Assembly: GCF_030247195.1 (NCBI RefSeq)
Contig: NC_080672.1
Span: 87,627,113-87,691,112, forward strand
Direction of reading: 5' to 3'
Source: Topomyia yanbarensis
Lineage: Eukaryota > Arthropoda > Insecta > Diptera > Culicidae
Length of the DNA stretch: 64,000 bases
The notes under the pieces: model-generated
The model's input: only the letters and a program-made list of their open reading frames with translations
What the model was told of the DNA's origin: nothing
The model's database searches: none
Shown: positions 1 to 12,030 of the stretch, piece after piece
Position numbering within the stretch: the stretch's first letter is position 1
How the letters are laid out: each line of letters starts with the position of its first letter
Made by a program: the position numbers and the translations under genes

Positions 1-2
1 TA

Positions 3-3000
3 CAGTGGAATTGCAGAAGTATCATACCTAAAATTGACTCCTTAAAAATTTTGCTGCATAATTTGAAATGCGATGCTTTTGCTTTATGTGAAACATGGCT
101 TACCTCAAACATTAATTTCAACTTGAATGATTTCAACATTATTCGCCTAGACCGAGACACCCCATATGGAGGAGTGCTTCTAGGAATTAAAAAGTGCTAT
201 CCTTTCTATAGAACTAACATCCCCTTGTTTGCGGGCATTGAGGCTGTAGCTGTCCAAACGAATATTAAAGGCAAAGACATGTCTATCGCTTCTATATATA
301 TACCTCCCAAAGCTCAAATTGAACAACGTCAGATTTTTGAGGTAGTGGAATCCATGGCTGCTCCGCGGCTGATACTGGGAGACTTCAACTCGCACGGAGT
401 ATTGTGGGGTTCCCTCTTCAATGATAATCGATCCTCTTTGATATACAATGTTTGTGACGAGCTCAATATGACAGTTTTAAATACAGGCGAAGCAACACGC
501 ATTCCCAGACCACCCGCACGACCAAGTGCATTAGATCTATCTCTATGCTCGACATCACTTCGGTTAGATTGCACGTGGAAGGTTGTACCTGATCCTCACG
601 GTAGCGATCATTTGCCAGTCGTTATTTCAATTAGCAGTGAATTAGGCCTCACGAATTCAATCAATGTACCTTATGACTTGACACGAAATATTGATTGGAA
701 AAAATACCAATCTTTAATTTCCACTTCTCTTGTTTCGACGGAAGAGCTACCACCTACCGAAGAATATGAATTTCTAGCGGGTTTGATTATTGAAGCAGCA
801 GAACAAACCCAAACGAAATGCAATCCTGGCATGATAATGAACAGCCGGCCTCCTAATCCCTGGTGGGACAAAGAGTGCTCGGATGCATATGAAGCTAAAC
901 AAGTTGCTTACAAAGAAATTATGAAACGGAAAGGGTGTACACGTGCAAACTTTGAAAATTATTCGATTTTACAGAACAAATTTGACAGTCTCCGTCGTGC
1001 CAAAAAGTCTAGTTATTGGAGACGTTTCGTTGATGGCTTGTCAAGAGAAACATCAATGAGTACTCTTTGGAACACAGCCAGAAGAATGAGGAATCGAAAC
1101 GTAACTAATGAAAGCGAAGATTTTTCGAATCGCTGGATATTTAATTTTGCCAAGAAAGTTTGTCCAGATTCTGCTCCTGCGCAGAAAATCATTCGCGATG
1201 CTCCCACAAGTAACGATTCCATAGATTCGCCTTTGACAATGATGGAATTTTCAATTGCACTCCTCTCATGCAACAATAATGCTCCGGGTCCAGACAGAAT
1301 TAAATTCAACTTGGTGAAAAATCTGCCTGACCTAGCAAAAAGACGCTTGTTGAATTTATTCAATAAGCTTCTTGAGCAGAACATAGTCCCGCACGACTGG
1401 AGACAAGTGAGAGTTATCGCCATTCCAAAACCGGGAAAACCAGCCTCCGACCATAACTCGTATCGACCGATTGCAATGCTATCCTGCATCAGGAAATTGT
1501 TGGAAAAAATTATCCTACGACGTCTCGACAATTGGGTTGAGGCGAACGGCTTGCTATCAGATACCCAGTTTGGTTTTCGGAGGGGAAAGGGAACGAATGA
1601 TTGTCTGGCGCTACTTTCGTCAGAAATCCAACTAGCTTACGCAAAGAAAGAACAAATGGCGTCTGTGTTCTTAGACATAAAAGGAGCATTCGACTCTGTT
1701 TCCATTGATGTTCTCTCAGAGAAACTACATCAATGTGGTCTTTCACCAATATTAAATAATTATTTATACAACTTATTGTCAGAAAATCACATGCATTTTG
1801 CATATGGCGATTTGGCAACATTCAGAATAAGTTACATGGGTCTCCCACAAGGTTCTTGTTTAAGCCCCCTTCTCTACAATTTTTACGTGAATGACATTGA
1901 TAATTGTATTGTCAGCCCATGCACTCTAAGGCAACTTGCAGATGATGGCGTGGTTTCTGTCACAGGACCAAAAGCCATAAATTTACAACAACCACTGCAA
2001 GATAGTTTGGATAATTTATCAAGTTGGGCTTTGAAGTTAGGCATCGATTTCTCTACGGAGAAAACAGAGTTGGTTGTTTTTTCAAGGAAGCGTGATCCAG
2101 CTCAGCTTCAGCTTCAGTTGGTTGGTAGAATGATAGCCCAAGTCATGACCTTTAAATATCTCGGAATTTGGTTCGATTCTAAAGGTACATGGGGAGGCCA
2201 CATTAGGTATCTGATAAAGAAGTGCCAACAAAGGATAAATTTTCTCCGAACAATAACCGGATCTTGGTGGGGTGCTCATCCAAGTGACGTGATAAGATTG
2301 TATCAAACAACGATACTTTCAGTAATGGAATATGGGTGCTTCTGTTTCCGTTCAGCTGCAAACACTCACATTATTAAATTGGAACGAATACAGTATCGTT
2401 GTTTACGAATCGCCTTAGGTTCCATGCAATCGACACATACGATGAGTCTTGAAGTTCTAGCGGGAGTTCTTCCCTTAAAAGATCGATTCTGGGATCTCTC
2501 CTCTCGTTTACTTATACGATGTGAGGTTATGAATCCACTTGTAATTGAAAATTTCGAAAGACTTGTCGAGCTTCAATCCCAAACCAGATTCATGACAGTG
2601 TACTTCAATCACATGTCACAAGAAATAACGCCTTCTAGTTATGTTCTGACATGTGTTAATATATTAGATACTCCCGATTCCACTTTATTTTTCGACACGT
2701 CCATGCAAGAGGAAATTCGTGGAATCCCGGATCACCAGCGCTCTCTGGAGATCCCTAAAATATTCATAAGTAAATACCAACACATTGACTGCCATAAAAT
2801 GTTCTACACTGATGGGTCACGAATCAATGAGGGCACTGGCTTCGGTATTTTCAACCATAACACCGCGATCTCTTTCAAGCTTGCAGAACCTGCCTCTGTT
2901 TACACAGCCGAACTAGCAGCAGTTCACCATAGTCTGGAAATCATTGATACTTTACTTCCGAGCCATTATTTCATCCTCACAGATAGCCTCAGCACAATTA

Positions 3001-3650
3001 AGGCACTACACTCATTAAAGCTTGATAATCACGCTCCGTTCTTTTTGAAGAAGATACGAGAATACTTAACCAAATTAACAAATAAATCTTATCAAATTAC
3101 CTTAGTGTGGATTCCCGCTCATTGCTCCATACCGGGTAATGAGAGAGCGGATAATTTAGCCAAAATAGGGGCGCTGGACGGTGACATCTATGAAAGACCT
3201 ATTGCCTTCAATGAATTTTATAGCGCTTCTCGTCAGAGGACGCTTACTAGTTGGCAAACATCATGGGACAATGGAGATCTGGGACGGTGGTTGCACTCAA
3301 TTATCCCTAAAGTATCAACGAAGGCATGGTTCAAAGGGTTGGATGTAAGTCGAAACTTCATTCGTGTGATGTCTAGAGTCATGTCCAACCATTATACGTT
3401 GAATGCGCATCTCCGCCGTATTGGGATCGCAGAAGATAATCAATGTGCTTGCGGAGAGGGTTACGAAGACATTGAACATGTTGTTTGGTCTTGCATTGAA
3501 TATCGTGAAGCCAGATCCCAATTAATAGACTCCTTACGAGCCAGAAGAAAACCACCCTATGTACCTGTTCGTGATATCCTCGCTTTACGAGATCTTACAT
3601 ACATGAGCCATATTTATCATTTCCTGAAATCAATAAATATTCAAATATAA
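3..3650 (+). CDS. LINE ORF2 polyprotein: endonuclease, reverse transcriptase, RNase H (5' end outside window)
   Basis: Non-LTR retrotransposon polyprotein that nicks target DNA and copies its RNA into the nick. The frame is open to the window edge; codons 3-50 read QWNCRSIIPKIDSLKI, the usual opening of an APE-type endonuclease, so the true start lies upstream and the first in-frame TTG (51) is not the start. Counting from position 51, the endonuclease shows GDFNSHG (~110) and GSDH (~184). The RT shows LDIKGAFDSV (~541), GLPQGSCLSPLLYNFY and LADDG (~629). RNase H shows YTDGS (~920), AELAAV, LTDS (~976) and WIPAHCSIPGNERADNLA (~1020). A C-terminal Cys/His knuckle, CACGEGYEDIEHVVWSC, follows (~1132). 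RNase H points to the I/Loa/R1-like group rather than typical Jockey or RTE; the clade is not settled. No stop or frameshift in 1,215 codons suggests a young copy. Confidence 0.93.
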   Translation, partial: QWNCRSIIPKIDSLKILLHNLKCDAFALCETWLTSNINFNLNDFNIIRLDRDTPYGGVLLGIKKCYPFYRTNIPLFAGIEAVAVQTNIKGKDMSIASIYIPPKAQIEQRQIFEVVESMAAPRLILGDFNSHGVLWGSLFNDNRSSLIYNVCDELNMTVLNTGEATRIPRPPARPSALDLSLCSTSLRLDCTWKVVPDPHGSDHLPVVISISSELGLTNSINVPYDLTRNIDWKKYQSLISTSLVSTEELPPTEEYEFLAGLIIEAAEQTQTKCNPGMIMNSRPPNPWWDKECSDAYEAKQVAYKEIMKRKGCTRANFENYSILQNKFDSLRRAKKSSYWRRFVDGLSRETSMSTLWNTARRMRNRNVTNESEDFSNRWIFNFAKKVCPDSAPAQKIIRDAPTSNDSIDSPLTMMEFSIALLSCNNNAPGPDRIKFNLVKNLPDLAKRRLLNLFNKLLEQNIVPHDWRQVRVIAIPKPGKPASDHNSYRPIAMLSCIRKLLEKIILRRLDNWVEANGLLSDTQFGFRRGKGTNDCLALLSSEIQLAYAKKEQMASVFLDIKGAFDSVSIDVLSEKLHQCGLSPILNNYLYNLLSENHMHFAYGDLATFRISYMGLPQGSCLSPLLYNFYVNDIDNCIVSPCTLRQLADDGVVSVTGPKAINLQQPLQDSLDNLSSWALKLGIDFSTEKTELVVFSRKRDPAQLQLQLVGRMIAQVMTFKYLGIWFDSKGTWGGHIRYLIKKCQQRINFLRTITGSWWGAHPSDVIRLYQTTILSVMEYGCFCFRSAANTHIIKLERIQYRCLRIALGSMQSTHTMSLEVLAGVLPLKDRFWDLSSRLLIRCEVMNPLVIENFERLVELQSQTRFMTVYFNHMSQEITPSSYVLTCVNILDTPDSTLFFDTSMQEEIRGIPDHQRSLEIPKIFISKYQHIDCHKMFYTDGSRINEGTGFGIFNHNTAISFKLAEPASVYTAELAAVHHSLEIIDTLLPSHYFILTDSLSTIKALHSLKLDNHAPFFLKKIREYLTKLTNKSYQITLVWIPAHCSIPGNERADNLAKIGALDGDIYERPIAFNEFYSASRQRTLTSWQTSWDNGDLGRWLHSIIPKVSTKAWFKGLDVSRNFIRVMSRVMSNHYTLNAHLRRIGIAEDNQCACGEGYEDIEHVVWSCIEYREARSQLIDSLRARRKPPYVPVRDILALRDLTYMSHIYHFLKSINIQI

Positions 3651-3986
3651 TTATCCCCACAATGTTTCTAGTTTTTTCCCTTGCTACCCACAAACAATTT
3701 AGATTTCTTCGCAGTTAGTTAAGTTAGATAAAACGATATAAATAAAGAAAAAAAACAAAGATTACAGAAAAACTATCAATAGGTTTACAATGAAATTCAA
3801 GAAAATAGATTATAATTAAAAACATTCAAAATGATGATTATCCTCAGTGTTAGCATTAGAAAGTGATTTTTTTATAACGTGATAGTCTTAAGAACCTTTG
3901 TAACATGTTATGTAAAAAAAAACCCCGGCGTAAAAAAGCTTTTGCAAATGCCGTGTCAAATAAACGTTTTATGAAAAAAAAAAAAA
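3651..3986 (+). other. LINE 3' untranslated region with poly(A) tail
   Basis: The stretch after the ORF2 stop holds no frame. It ends in AATAAA at 3959-3964 and, nine bases later, a run of 13 A at 3974-3986, which is a typical 3' end of a LINE copied from a polyadenylated RNA. The target-site duplication cannot be checked because the 5' end is outside the window. Confidence 0.85.
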
Positions 3987-6617
3987 TGTATATGTGGCAA
4001 CACTGATATTTCACTTTTTGGCTTCAACGCCATTTGCCTTTTTCGTGGTTTTGAAGCTTGATCTACCATTATATTTGCTATGTGGGGTTTGGGAACCAAA
4101 AGCGTGCTGTTGGTTGATTATGTCAACACTTCATATTTATGTGGAAATTTTATTAAATTTTAATGAAAAAGGAATAAAATAATGTAATCTGCATTTTAAT
4201 GCACTTGAATATCGGAATAAGTTCTCACGTAATATTTCAGCATAAAATCGGACAAGACGTCAGCTGACAAAAATTGAAATTCTCGTTGTCTACACTAAGG
4301 AATACGATAAAACTCAGACGAACGAAGACTTTCCATGTACTCCACAATCTGTACATAACGCCTCATTTTACATGGAAGACCTAACAAATTGCTCAAATTA
4401 ACCAAATAGCGTAACTCGGAATGTGTCAAAATATGCCCCGTCCGCAACCACAATTATCGCAACTGCTGATTTTCGGCAAAGCAACTGGAGGAACACCCCG
4501 TAACTGCCCAAATCGTCATAATTATGAGTATGGCGACCGTCTCTGCTCAACCGCCACCGCTGCCGTTGCCGTTGCCATACCACAACAAGTTGACTTCCTC
4601 GCACACCATCATGCAAAATTTGCCCTCGTCCACAAATGCTCTCTTAGTTTGAAAAATCCCCAGCTAGCGCAGACCCCGGTTGACCTAAATCGTGCACCTC
4701 GGGGCAATGATATTCGCATATCTTCGATCCATGAATGGGGAAAAGAAAAGGCAGATCCCGGAGGGCAATCCGTCGCTATCGTGCTGTAATGTGGCATGGG
4801 GCACACCGAGTGCCCCCTTTTGGAACGAAACAGGGATAGCGGGAATGGGCGAAAAAAGTGCAAATAATCGTGCTGATGGAAAACGGGAACCTGAGCCTTG
4901 CTGAGTGGTGCTACCACAAATGCTATGGTTCGATCACTACCGGGGTCTGTGTCTATTGGTGGTTTAGAATGAGCGCGCGCGCCCGCGCGAGTACCGAAAT
5001 ACTTGGCCTAAAGGGCCTGCGCATAAGCAATTATTTATGCAGAAATAAGCGTGAATTAATCATGAAGAGCAAACTTCGGAATCGTGGGGCTCACCTTACC
5101 GATGGATGGCCGCAACAAAAAAAAACCCAGAAGTTAACTTTAAATTTATTCCCACAGGAGCTTCCTATGAAGGAAGAAGCCAAAGATCAAGAATCTTTCG
5201 ACGTTGGTGGCGTGGATGGCGTCGTCGGCAGCTGATCGGGAGGAAAAATATTGAAGGTATACCTTCTGTTTTTTTTTGTTCGTACAAGTGGAAACCTAAC
5301 GGTGTCGGTGTGCATCTGTTCAATGCAAATTAAATTTATTATTCAAATAATGGTTAGGTTACCTTTTAGCCATGCATTTTCGCTGCCTGGCCAACAGCAG
5401 CGTCTTGGGTGAGTGTTTGCACGATGAGCCGAAGCCATTTTGCATCTAATTCATGGTCATGTTCTGCATTAGTTATGGCAAAATTTATTTCCATAGTTCA
5501 AGTGCAGCAGGTCCCCCGGTGCTACTGAAACGATGTTCGACAAGGGCCTGGCCTGGGCCCCCGGTGTGTGCGGAAGGCACCACCAGGAGGACAGTTTCCG
5601 CAGTAGTCCACCAGTTAGGTAGCTGGAATGGCTCCACGGGCCTGGGATGAGTCATGCATAAATTAGGGTGCGGTAATAAATCGAAGCGAATTGCTTTTTC
5701 GAGTAAAACTTGCTGGATTTATTACTGCTGTGATGGTTGGGCTTCCCTGACGTTTTATGCGATTGCTCCCCCTCTGACAGAGAGTGCTTGTCCTGTCGTA
5801 AGAATCATTTTATGAATTGCTTTAAGGTTGTGCAGTTTTTTTTACGATTCTGGAATAGTGCCCCGGGTTTTCTCAACCCGAGCAGCCTCACGCAAAATTT
5901 TCAATTTACCGGAATAATTCAAAACGATTAGGTTGACATAGACCTGAGTGTCAGGATATGGAAGCAAATGTTTATATCTCATCCTACAGAACATCAACTT
6001 ATTTTTTATCCATCAAACTCCCACTCATAGTAAATCCTATTTCCAATCAATGGAGTGGTTGGTGCGTAAGTTACTCATTATTTATTCTGCAGTAGTTTTG
6101 AAACGTAACACTGTTCAACCCAAGATCGGGGAGAAAAACAAAAGAAAATGATCAATATTTGTGGTCCCAGGAAACCCCTGGTAAAGAAATTTTTGAAAAG
6201 AAATAGGAACGGGTTTTAAAGGCAAAGTTTGTATGGAGAAGTAGATTGTTCTATAGGAAACATATAAATAAAAATCGCCACTTTAAAATTTTGCATAAGG
6301 TCGTGCATAAAATGCTTATTACATCAAAAAATATTTTTTGCGCAATCGGACAAGCGGATAAGTGGGTGCAGCCTTTGACTACAGATTTTTTAATGTTCGA
6401 AAAACTCCAAAAAAGGGGAGGGGGTTCGTGAAACTTGCAGCACGCTATAAAACTGGTTACTTGGGCGTCGAAGCTTACCGATCCAGAGAATGTTCGAGTG
6501 AAGAGAATATCGAAATTTGCCTACACATTTCGAATCTGGCAAACGATTTGTAGAAGCGGATAAACGGTTAACCTTTTGCGACGCGATTATTTTTGCATTG
6601 TTAATACTGTTATTTTT
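3987..6617. other. Single-copy spacer, no gene recognised
   Basis: No repeat family, RNA gene or convincing coding frame was seen. Several overlapping short frames (for example 4421-4789 on plus and 4609-4917 on minus) lack any recognisable domain and cover each other, as chance frames do. A GC-rich CpG cluster lies at 4972-4990. The region could be intergenic or intronic. Confidence 0.5.
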
Positions 6618-7345
6618 AGGTTTATATAGATTTTCGGGGTCGCTGATTCTGACGTCGAAAATGTAAAATTCACAATGGCGGATCCAATATGGCGACAGTG
6701 CTTGGCTAGATTTCATTTTTTGTATAGTGGCCTAAAACGTGCTACAAGGGGATTTCCAGGGTCGCTGATTCTGATTCTGACGTCGAAAATTTAAAATTCA
6801 AAATGGCGGATCCAACATGGCGACTGATCTTAGCTCAATTTCATTTTGTTTATATTGGCCTAAAACGTCTTAAAAGGTGGTGGTTTTCGGGGTCGCTGAT
6901 TTTGATTCTGACATCGAAAATGTAAAATTCAAAATGACGAATCTAATATGGCGACTGTGCTTGGCCAAATTTCATTTTGTATATTGGCCTAAAACGTCTT
7001 ACAAGGTGGTGGTTTTCGGGGTCGCTGATTCTGATTCTGATGTCGAAAATTTAAAATTCAAAATGGCGGATTCAATATGGCAACTGTGCTTGGCTAAATT
7101 TAATTTTATTATATTGGCCTAAAACGCTTTACACGGGGGTTTTCGGGGTCGCTGATTTTGATTCTGACATCGTAAATGTAAAATTCAAAATGGCGAATTC
7201 AATATGGCGACTGTGCTTGGCTAAATTGATTTTTTTTTATATTGGCCTAAAACGTCTTACAATGGGTTTTTCGGGGTCGTTGATTCTGATTCTGACGTTG
7301 AAAATATAAAATTCAAAATGGCGGATCCAATATGGCAACTGTGCG
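6618..7345 (+). repeat. Tandem array of a ~127-bp unit, about six copies
   Basis: The phrase GGGTCGCTGATT recurs near 6636, 6760, 6890, 7019, 7146 and (as GGGTCGTTGATT) 7271, giving steps of about 124-130 bp. Each unit also holds CAAAATGGCGGATCCAATATG-like and TTGGCCTAAAACG-like segments. Units differ by scattered substitutions and small indels, so this is a modestly diverged local satellite. Short frames within it arise from the repeat. Confidence 0.9.
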
Positions 7346-7384
7346 ACCCGCAAAAAACCCGTGGATCGATTTTTGTACTGCCTG

Positions 7385-7490
7385 TAAGAAAATTTGCCAA
7401 TTTCGTAAAAAATGGTTGCCATTTTATAGGCGCCATGTGGAATTTCTGGCATCAAAATCGTGATCAGCGACCTCAAAAACCACATAATCT
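7385..7490 (-). repeat. Diverged inverted unit of the ~127-bp repeat
   Basis: The reverse strand reads a TTTTTGAGGTCGCTGATC phrase followed by a GATTTTGATGCC segment and ATGGCGCC, matching the order of the array immediately upstream but in opposite orientation. The array therefore ends in a head-to-head unit. Divergence is considerable. Confidence 0.55.
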
Positions 7491-7806
7491 ATTTTTATGC
7501 TAGTTGAGAAGTTATTCCTGTCTCTCAGAATCTTTTATAGACCAACATAATAATAAACTCCTTTTTTGCATATTTTGATATTTTTTTTCGAAAAAACTGA
7601 CCCACGAAAAATTCTGCAGAAAATCTATTATTTAGTTCGATTTTTGAGATACTTGCAAACATTTTTTTAGATCTCTATGACTTTTAGTTCAGACACAGCC
7701 GAATTTTTTGTAAAAAAACGAAAATTTCGAGTTTTAATTGTTTATGACTAATAAGTACCTGATTAAAAAATTCACATAATTTTTTGTGCTAGTTGTACTA
7801 CTTACA
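7491..7806. other. AT-rich spacer
   Basis: This is A/T-rich sequence between the tandem array and the palindrome; nothing recognisable was seen. Confidence 0.4.
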
Positions 7807-9175
7807 TTAGGGCATAGCAAAAAAATTTTTTTTTTAATTCTCAAAGGCCCCCCTCTCATATTGTGACAAATGTCAAAGTAAGGTCAGATGCCAAATTTCA
7901 CATCATTTGGACAATTTTAGACCCCCGCCCACTTCGCTTGAAATTTTTTGAAATTGGTTCTATGGGAAAATATGGAGGAAAAATACATTAAATGCTATAA
8001 CTTTTGAAGTAGAAATCAGAAAATTACAATTTATATTTCTTTTGAAAGAAAATAATCTTAGTATTTGAATGGAGATATTTTTGTTTCTAGGAAAATACGG
8101 GAAAGTGGAGTACTGGGTCATTTTGGACCCAAAATCCCTTACTTTAAATGATTTTTCTGCTCCGTGATGCAAATCATACATATTTTGTAATTTTTCTAAT
8201 GTGAAAAAATCTCAAAAATCGATCGGGGCCTTTTTGACCCTTGTCCGAATACGAGAAGTTGGGGTTATATGGCCTTTTGTCATTCATATTAAACTTCATA
8301 ATTTTCTCGTGAATATATCTCTATTATTCTTCACTCAATTTTCATAAACTATACCTTGTTGAACGGGGAAAATCCTTAGGATTATAACAAAAATAAATTT
8401 GTTACCGGTAATATTCAGGAACATTAAATTATCTGACATATAGTGTCGATTTCACATTTTTATCATAAAATCGCACATATTAACTCCATTTAACAACAAA
8501 ATTATTATTTAATTTACTACTTTTAGTGTAAAATATGCTTAGGGATCACATGAAAAAGTTTTGTTCCTGAAAAAATAGGGGAAGTTGAGGTATTAGGACA
8601 AATAATGAAAAAAATGAGATTTGTAGAGTAAATATCAAAAAGTTTGATGTTTCTGAATTTTACCTTTAGCGTTTTTATTTTTGTTTTATTCCTCAGAATT
8701 TTACACGTTCAACAAGTTACATTTTATGAAAATTGATTGAAGAATAATAGAGATATATGCATGAGAAAATGATAAAATTTAATATGAATGACAAAAAGCT
8801 CTATAACCCCAACTTCTCGTATTCGGACTAAGGTCAAAAGGGTTCCTAATAGAAGATTTTGGGTCCAAAATGACCCTGTACCCCACTTTCCCGTATTTTC
8901 CTAGAAACAATTCAAATACTAAGAGTATTTCCTTTCAAAAGACGTATAAATTGTAATTTTCTGATTACTACTTCAAAAGTTATAGCATTTAATGTATTTT
9001 TCCTCCATAGTTTCCCATAGTACCAATTTCAAAAAATTTCAAGCGATGTGGGCGGGGGTCTAGAATTGTCCAAATGATGTGAAATTTGGCATCTGACCTT
9101 ACTTTGACATTTATCACAACATGAGAGGAGGGGCCTTTGAGAACTCAAAAAAAAAAAATTTTTGCGATGCCCTAA
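7807..9175. repeat. Long imperfect palindrome (foldback repeat), 1.37 kb
   Basis: The left arm, about 7807-8440, is the reverse complement of about 8625-9175, with a centre of about 185 bp. Matching landmarks include TTAGGGCAT (7807) with ATGCCCTAA (9167), the CCCCCGCCCAC/GTGGGCGGGGG pair, and the AGAAGTTGGGGTTATA segment near 8255 opposite TATAACCCCAACTTCTC near 8801. The left arm carries about 80 extra bases around 8149-8220. No transposase frame is present, so it is a non-autonomous foldback element or an inverted duplication. A related single arm fragment lies at 31717-31830. Confidence 0.88.
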
Positions 9176-9480
9176 CTTACATTCCTAAGAGTTCATTAAA
9201 AGAAAAAAATCGTATTTATATTTCGATGCTAACTAGAAAATACAATAAAAACTTAGAAGAAGTAGGTGAAACGTATACATCCCACTGCGTCACAAAGCGT
9301 TAAAGTTTTATTTTCTTGATCTTACTACTGTCTTGCTACTATTATCAGTTCTGAGGTATCACGCGAATTTGATACTAACTCAATTTTATGACATTTTCAA
9401 ATTTAATAAAACTACATTCAAGTTTTTTTTCTAATTTCACACAATGTGTTCAGCAATATTGTTTTTTTTGGGACGTGATC
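9176..9480. other. Spacer without recognised features
   Basis: AT-rich sequence with no repeat partner found in the window and no credible frame. Confidence 0.4.
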
Positions 9481-9560
9481 ATATTCCAGGGATAGCATAA
9501 GGTTTTGTGCATTGGTCCGGGGTTCCGAGGGTTGCATGTTCGAATCTTGCCACAGGGGGA
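9481..9560 (+). repeat. tRNA-like relic (possible SINE head or tRNA pseudogene)
   Basis: A weak A-box-like TAGCATAAGG (9493-9502) precedes a good B-box-like TGTTCGAATCT (9537-9547) flanked by a partly paired T-stem, and a run of eight T follows at 9553-9560, which could end Pol III transcription. A full cloverleaf could not be drawn, so it is not called a functional tRNA. Confidence 0.35.
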
Positions 9561-10002
9561 AATTTTTTTTCACATATTTGCTTTCTCTTAACTCACCATT
9601 TTAATCTGTTTTCCCCGTAAGATACCACCAAAAAGTTTTTATTTTTCGAATTCCACAGAATTCCTCGATCCCTGAAACAATTAGATTTCTTTATTTTAGA
9701 TTCTCCATTTTCAAAGTACGGCTATTTAATTATCCCTCTACATTACACTAAGTCGTTCAAAAAGTTATTTAAATTAATGTTGTTAGATCACATAAAAATT
9801 GTACTAATAGAAAATCCGTGATGTGTTTTAGAAAACAGTTTTATTTAAACCGAAAAAAGAACATCAGATAATATTTCCGAAAGCACTCGTATTGGGTGTA
9901 TAAATAAGATAAACGAAACGAAGAGCCGCAGCGTGGTCTTCTGGCGCCCTTGGCGGAGTTTCAGTCTTGCGACCTCTGCGGCATTTGGCTAACCAATCTA
10001 AG

Positions 10003-10045
10003 ATTACATCCATAAATGATGTAGCATTTTTAAGCGGTTTCCTTA
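10003..10045 (+). repeat. Solo terminus of the CATAAATGACGTAGCA MITE family
   Basis: CATCCATAAATGATGTAGCA at 10008-10027, followed by TTTTTAAG, matches the left terminus of the complete element at 35054-35343. No partner end was seen nearby, so it is a truncated copy. Confidence 0.55.
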
Positions 10046-10392
10046 GCTATCCTCCGTCTTGTCTTTCGATTTATCATATCTCCCGTAATTTCTACCTCTT
10101 CCTTCGCATTCTTTAACTTTTCAATTTGCTTTGGGTTTCAGAACCCTACATAAATAAATTCTACTGACAAAAAAAAAACAGTTGATGGTATTAGACTCTC
10201 ACTTCCCGTCTAAATTCGTCTAAATCCGCTCACTTCCCGATCAATCCGCTAAGTATTCTAAAGATTTCGAATTAACTGAAGCAGAAATATTCAGCCAAGA
10301 CATTTATTTCGATAGTTCGCCCGGATAAGTTCATAATAGTGTTATTCTGTTGAAAGCAAGTAAATTACGTTACTGGAGACAAGCCTTTTATG

Positions 10393-10600
10393 AAGAACTA
10401 CCGTGTCTACATGCCCGCTAACAAAATTTAGAACGACGGTGTAGTCATCGATTCGAGTTTGTTATGGGTGGATCTACTGAAGCATGGAGTTGCTTGTTTC
10501 AAGGACCCCTTACTCTAAGGAACGAAGATTTTGAATGACAACTGCACTGTACGGGATAAAATGGAGTATCGTTTCAATCGTGGATCAAGTAACCTTTGCC
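10393..10600 (+). pseudogene. Decayed LINE ORF1-like fragment
   Basis: The plus-strand frame reads KNYRVYMPANKI-stop-NDGVV, then LLWVDLLKHGVACFKDPLL, followed after another stop by more frame. The phrases RVYIPA...DG and CFKxPLL resemble ORF1 (gag-like) proteins of Jockey-type LINEs, and a related piece occurs at 18726-18790. In-frame stops make it a relic. Family placement rests on recalled pattern resemblance only; a decayed host gene is a less likely alternative. DNA similarity to the 18.6-kb copy extends upstream to about 10050. Confidence 0.45.
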
Positions 10601-10620
10601 ATGCGTACAAGCATCGTCCG

Positions 10621-12030
10621 AGAAATCTGAAGCATATGCTCTGAGTACGCTTTTGCAGAAATACCAAAAGAAGCTACGCCACTCACCACGACAAATCATA
10701 ATGCCCTCTTGGCTGATGAGTGTGATTCTGATGATCCCCGTGGGGGACATCCAAGAATTATCGGCAGATGAGATTCCCTGCAAAAACTTAAATTTTCTCT
10801 TGAGAAGCCATCAAATATACTAGCTCGAGCAAGTCCTGACACAAAGCCGAAGTAAACAGTTCTTGATCTTAGAAATTTAATATAAAACAAGAAGTTTGAG
10901 TTTTGAGCGCTTCCCGAAACACAAAAAATCTCGTGACATTTCAAACAGAGAATCAATTCTTACAGTACGTAGGGTAGTCTTCTCGACTACAATTGATCTA
11001 GCTTACTCTTTGCTACAGCTTTAAGGAGAGGTGCTGCTTCATTGCCCATGACCACATATGTAGCCCACTGGTATTTTAATGAAACTATGTAAACAAGCGA
11101 TAAAGATTGCAAATAATTTGTGCTGGTTTTTTAAAAACTTTTTTGTCACAAAACTGGCACATATTAATCTGCACCAAATATATGCTGTGTAATGGTACAA
11201 TCATATGGCTTTTCATCCTACCGAGTCAAGTAGGATGAAGCGGGGGTTTTCCACTTACATTCTCACCATAAAACATCATTTGATAAACCGGGAAGTAGTT
11301 GGTATGTGTCCTTTGTAATGGATTTCTCCTAAATTTGACATGAATTTTTTAGTGGCCACTGTCCAAGTAAGTATTTTGTCAGATCGTGTAACCGAACCTC
11401 AATTTTCCATCGATCATATACATGGGGATCTTGATTATAGCGTATTCACACACAACCACTAGTTTTAAGTTGTTATGTAAAATGAATGATTTTCTCTGGG
11501 ACAATTCGTTGAAAGTTATAAGGACTATATGCCTGGCATGGTAGAACTCGATAAAACCTAAGCTCTATTCTTACCTTCACCGTGTGTTCCACATCACGTA
11601 TGCATGGTCTTATGCGAAAAGAACGGAAGTTTATAGACACCGTATTTGACCGGAGCACCACTTCTTGATTCTGCGATTCACTCTTCTAGACAGATTACCG
11701 TGGCAAGATTTGAACTAACTGTTTTTGTCATTCGCTTTGTGCTGGTTCGGACAAAAGCAGATAGCACACTGAGTAACGTGATCGTTCGTTGTCTTTGGTG
11801 GTTGGAAATCGCAATCATTTTCGCACCAATTTTGTTCACACCAAACGAGATAAAAATTTGTTAGAAGTCGCCAAAACACTTTTTGTTAGATGTGCTGAGA
11901 CCTTCAATTGTTCGATATATATTCTAGATATCCGAGAAAATTCTTATGGGTTCAAAAACCATACAACCCCTTAAAAATACTATGAACATGGTCCGCGCCA
12001 AATCTTGCGATCACCGAAACACGATGAAAT
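10621..12030. other. Spacer, possibly containing more LINE relic at its start
   Basis: The first few hundred bases may continue the ORF1-like relic but are too decayed to support a call. The remainder shows no coding frame or repeat partner in this window. Confidence 0.35.

Noticed and set aside
6618..7345. Tandem arrays considered as CRISPR
   Set aside because: Units are contiguous and alike throughout, without unique spacers, and the DNA is eukaryotic.
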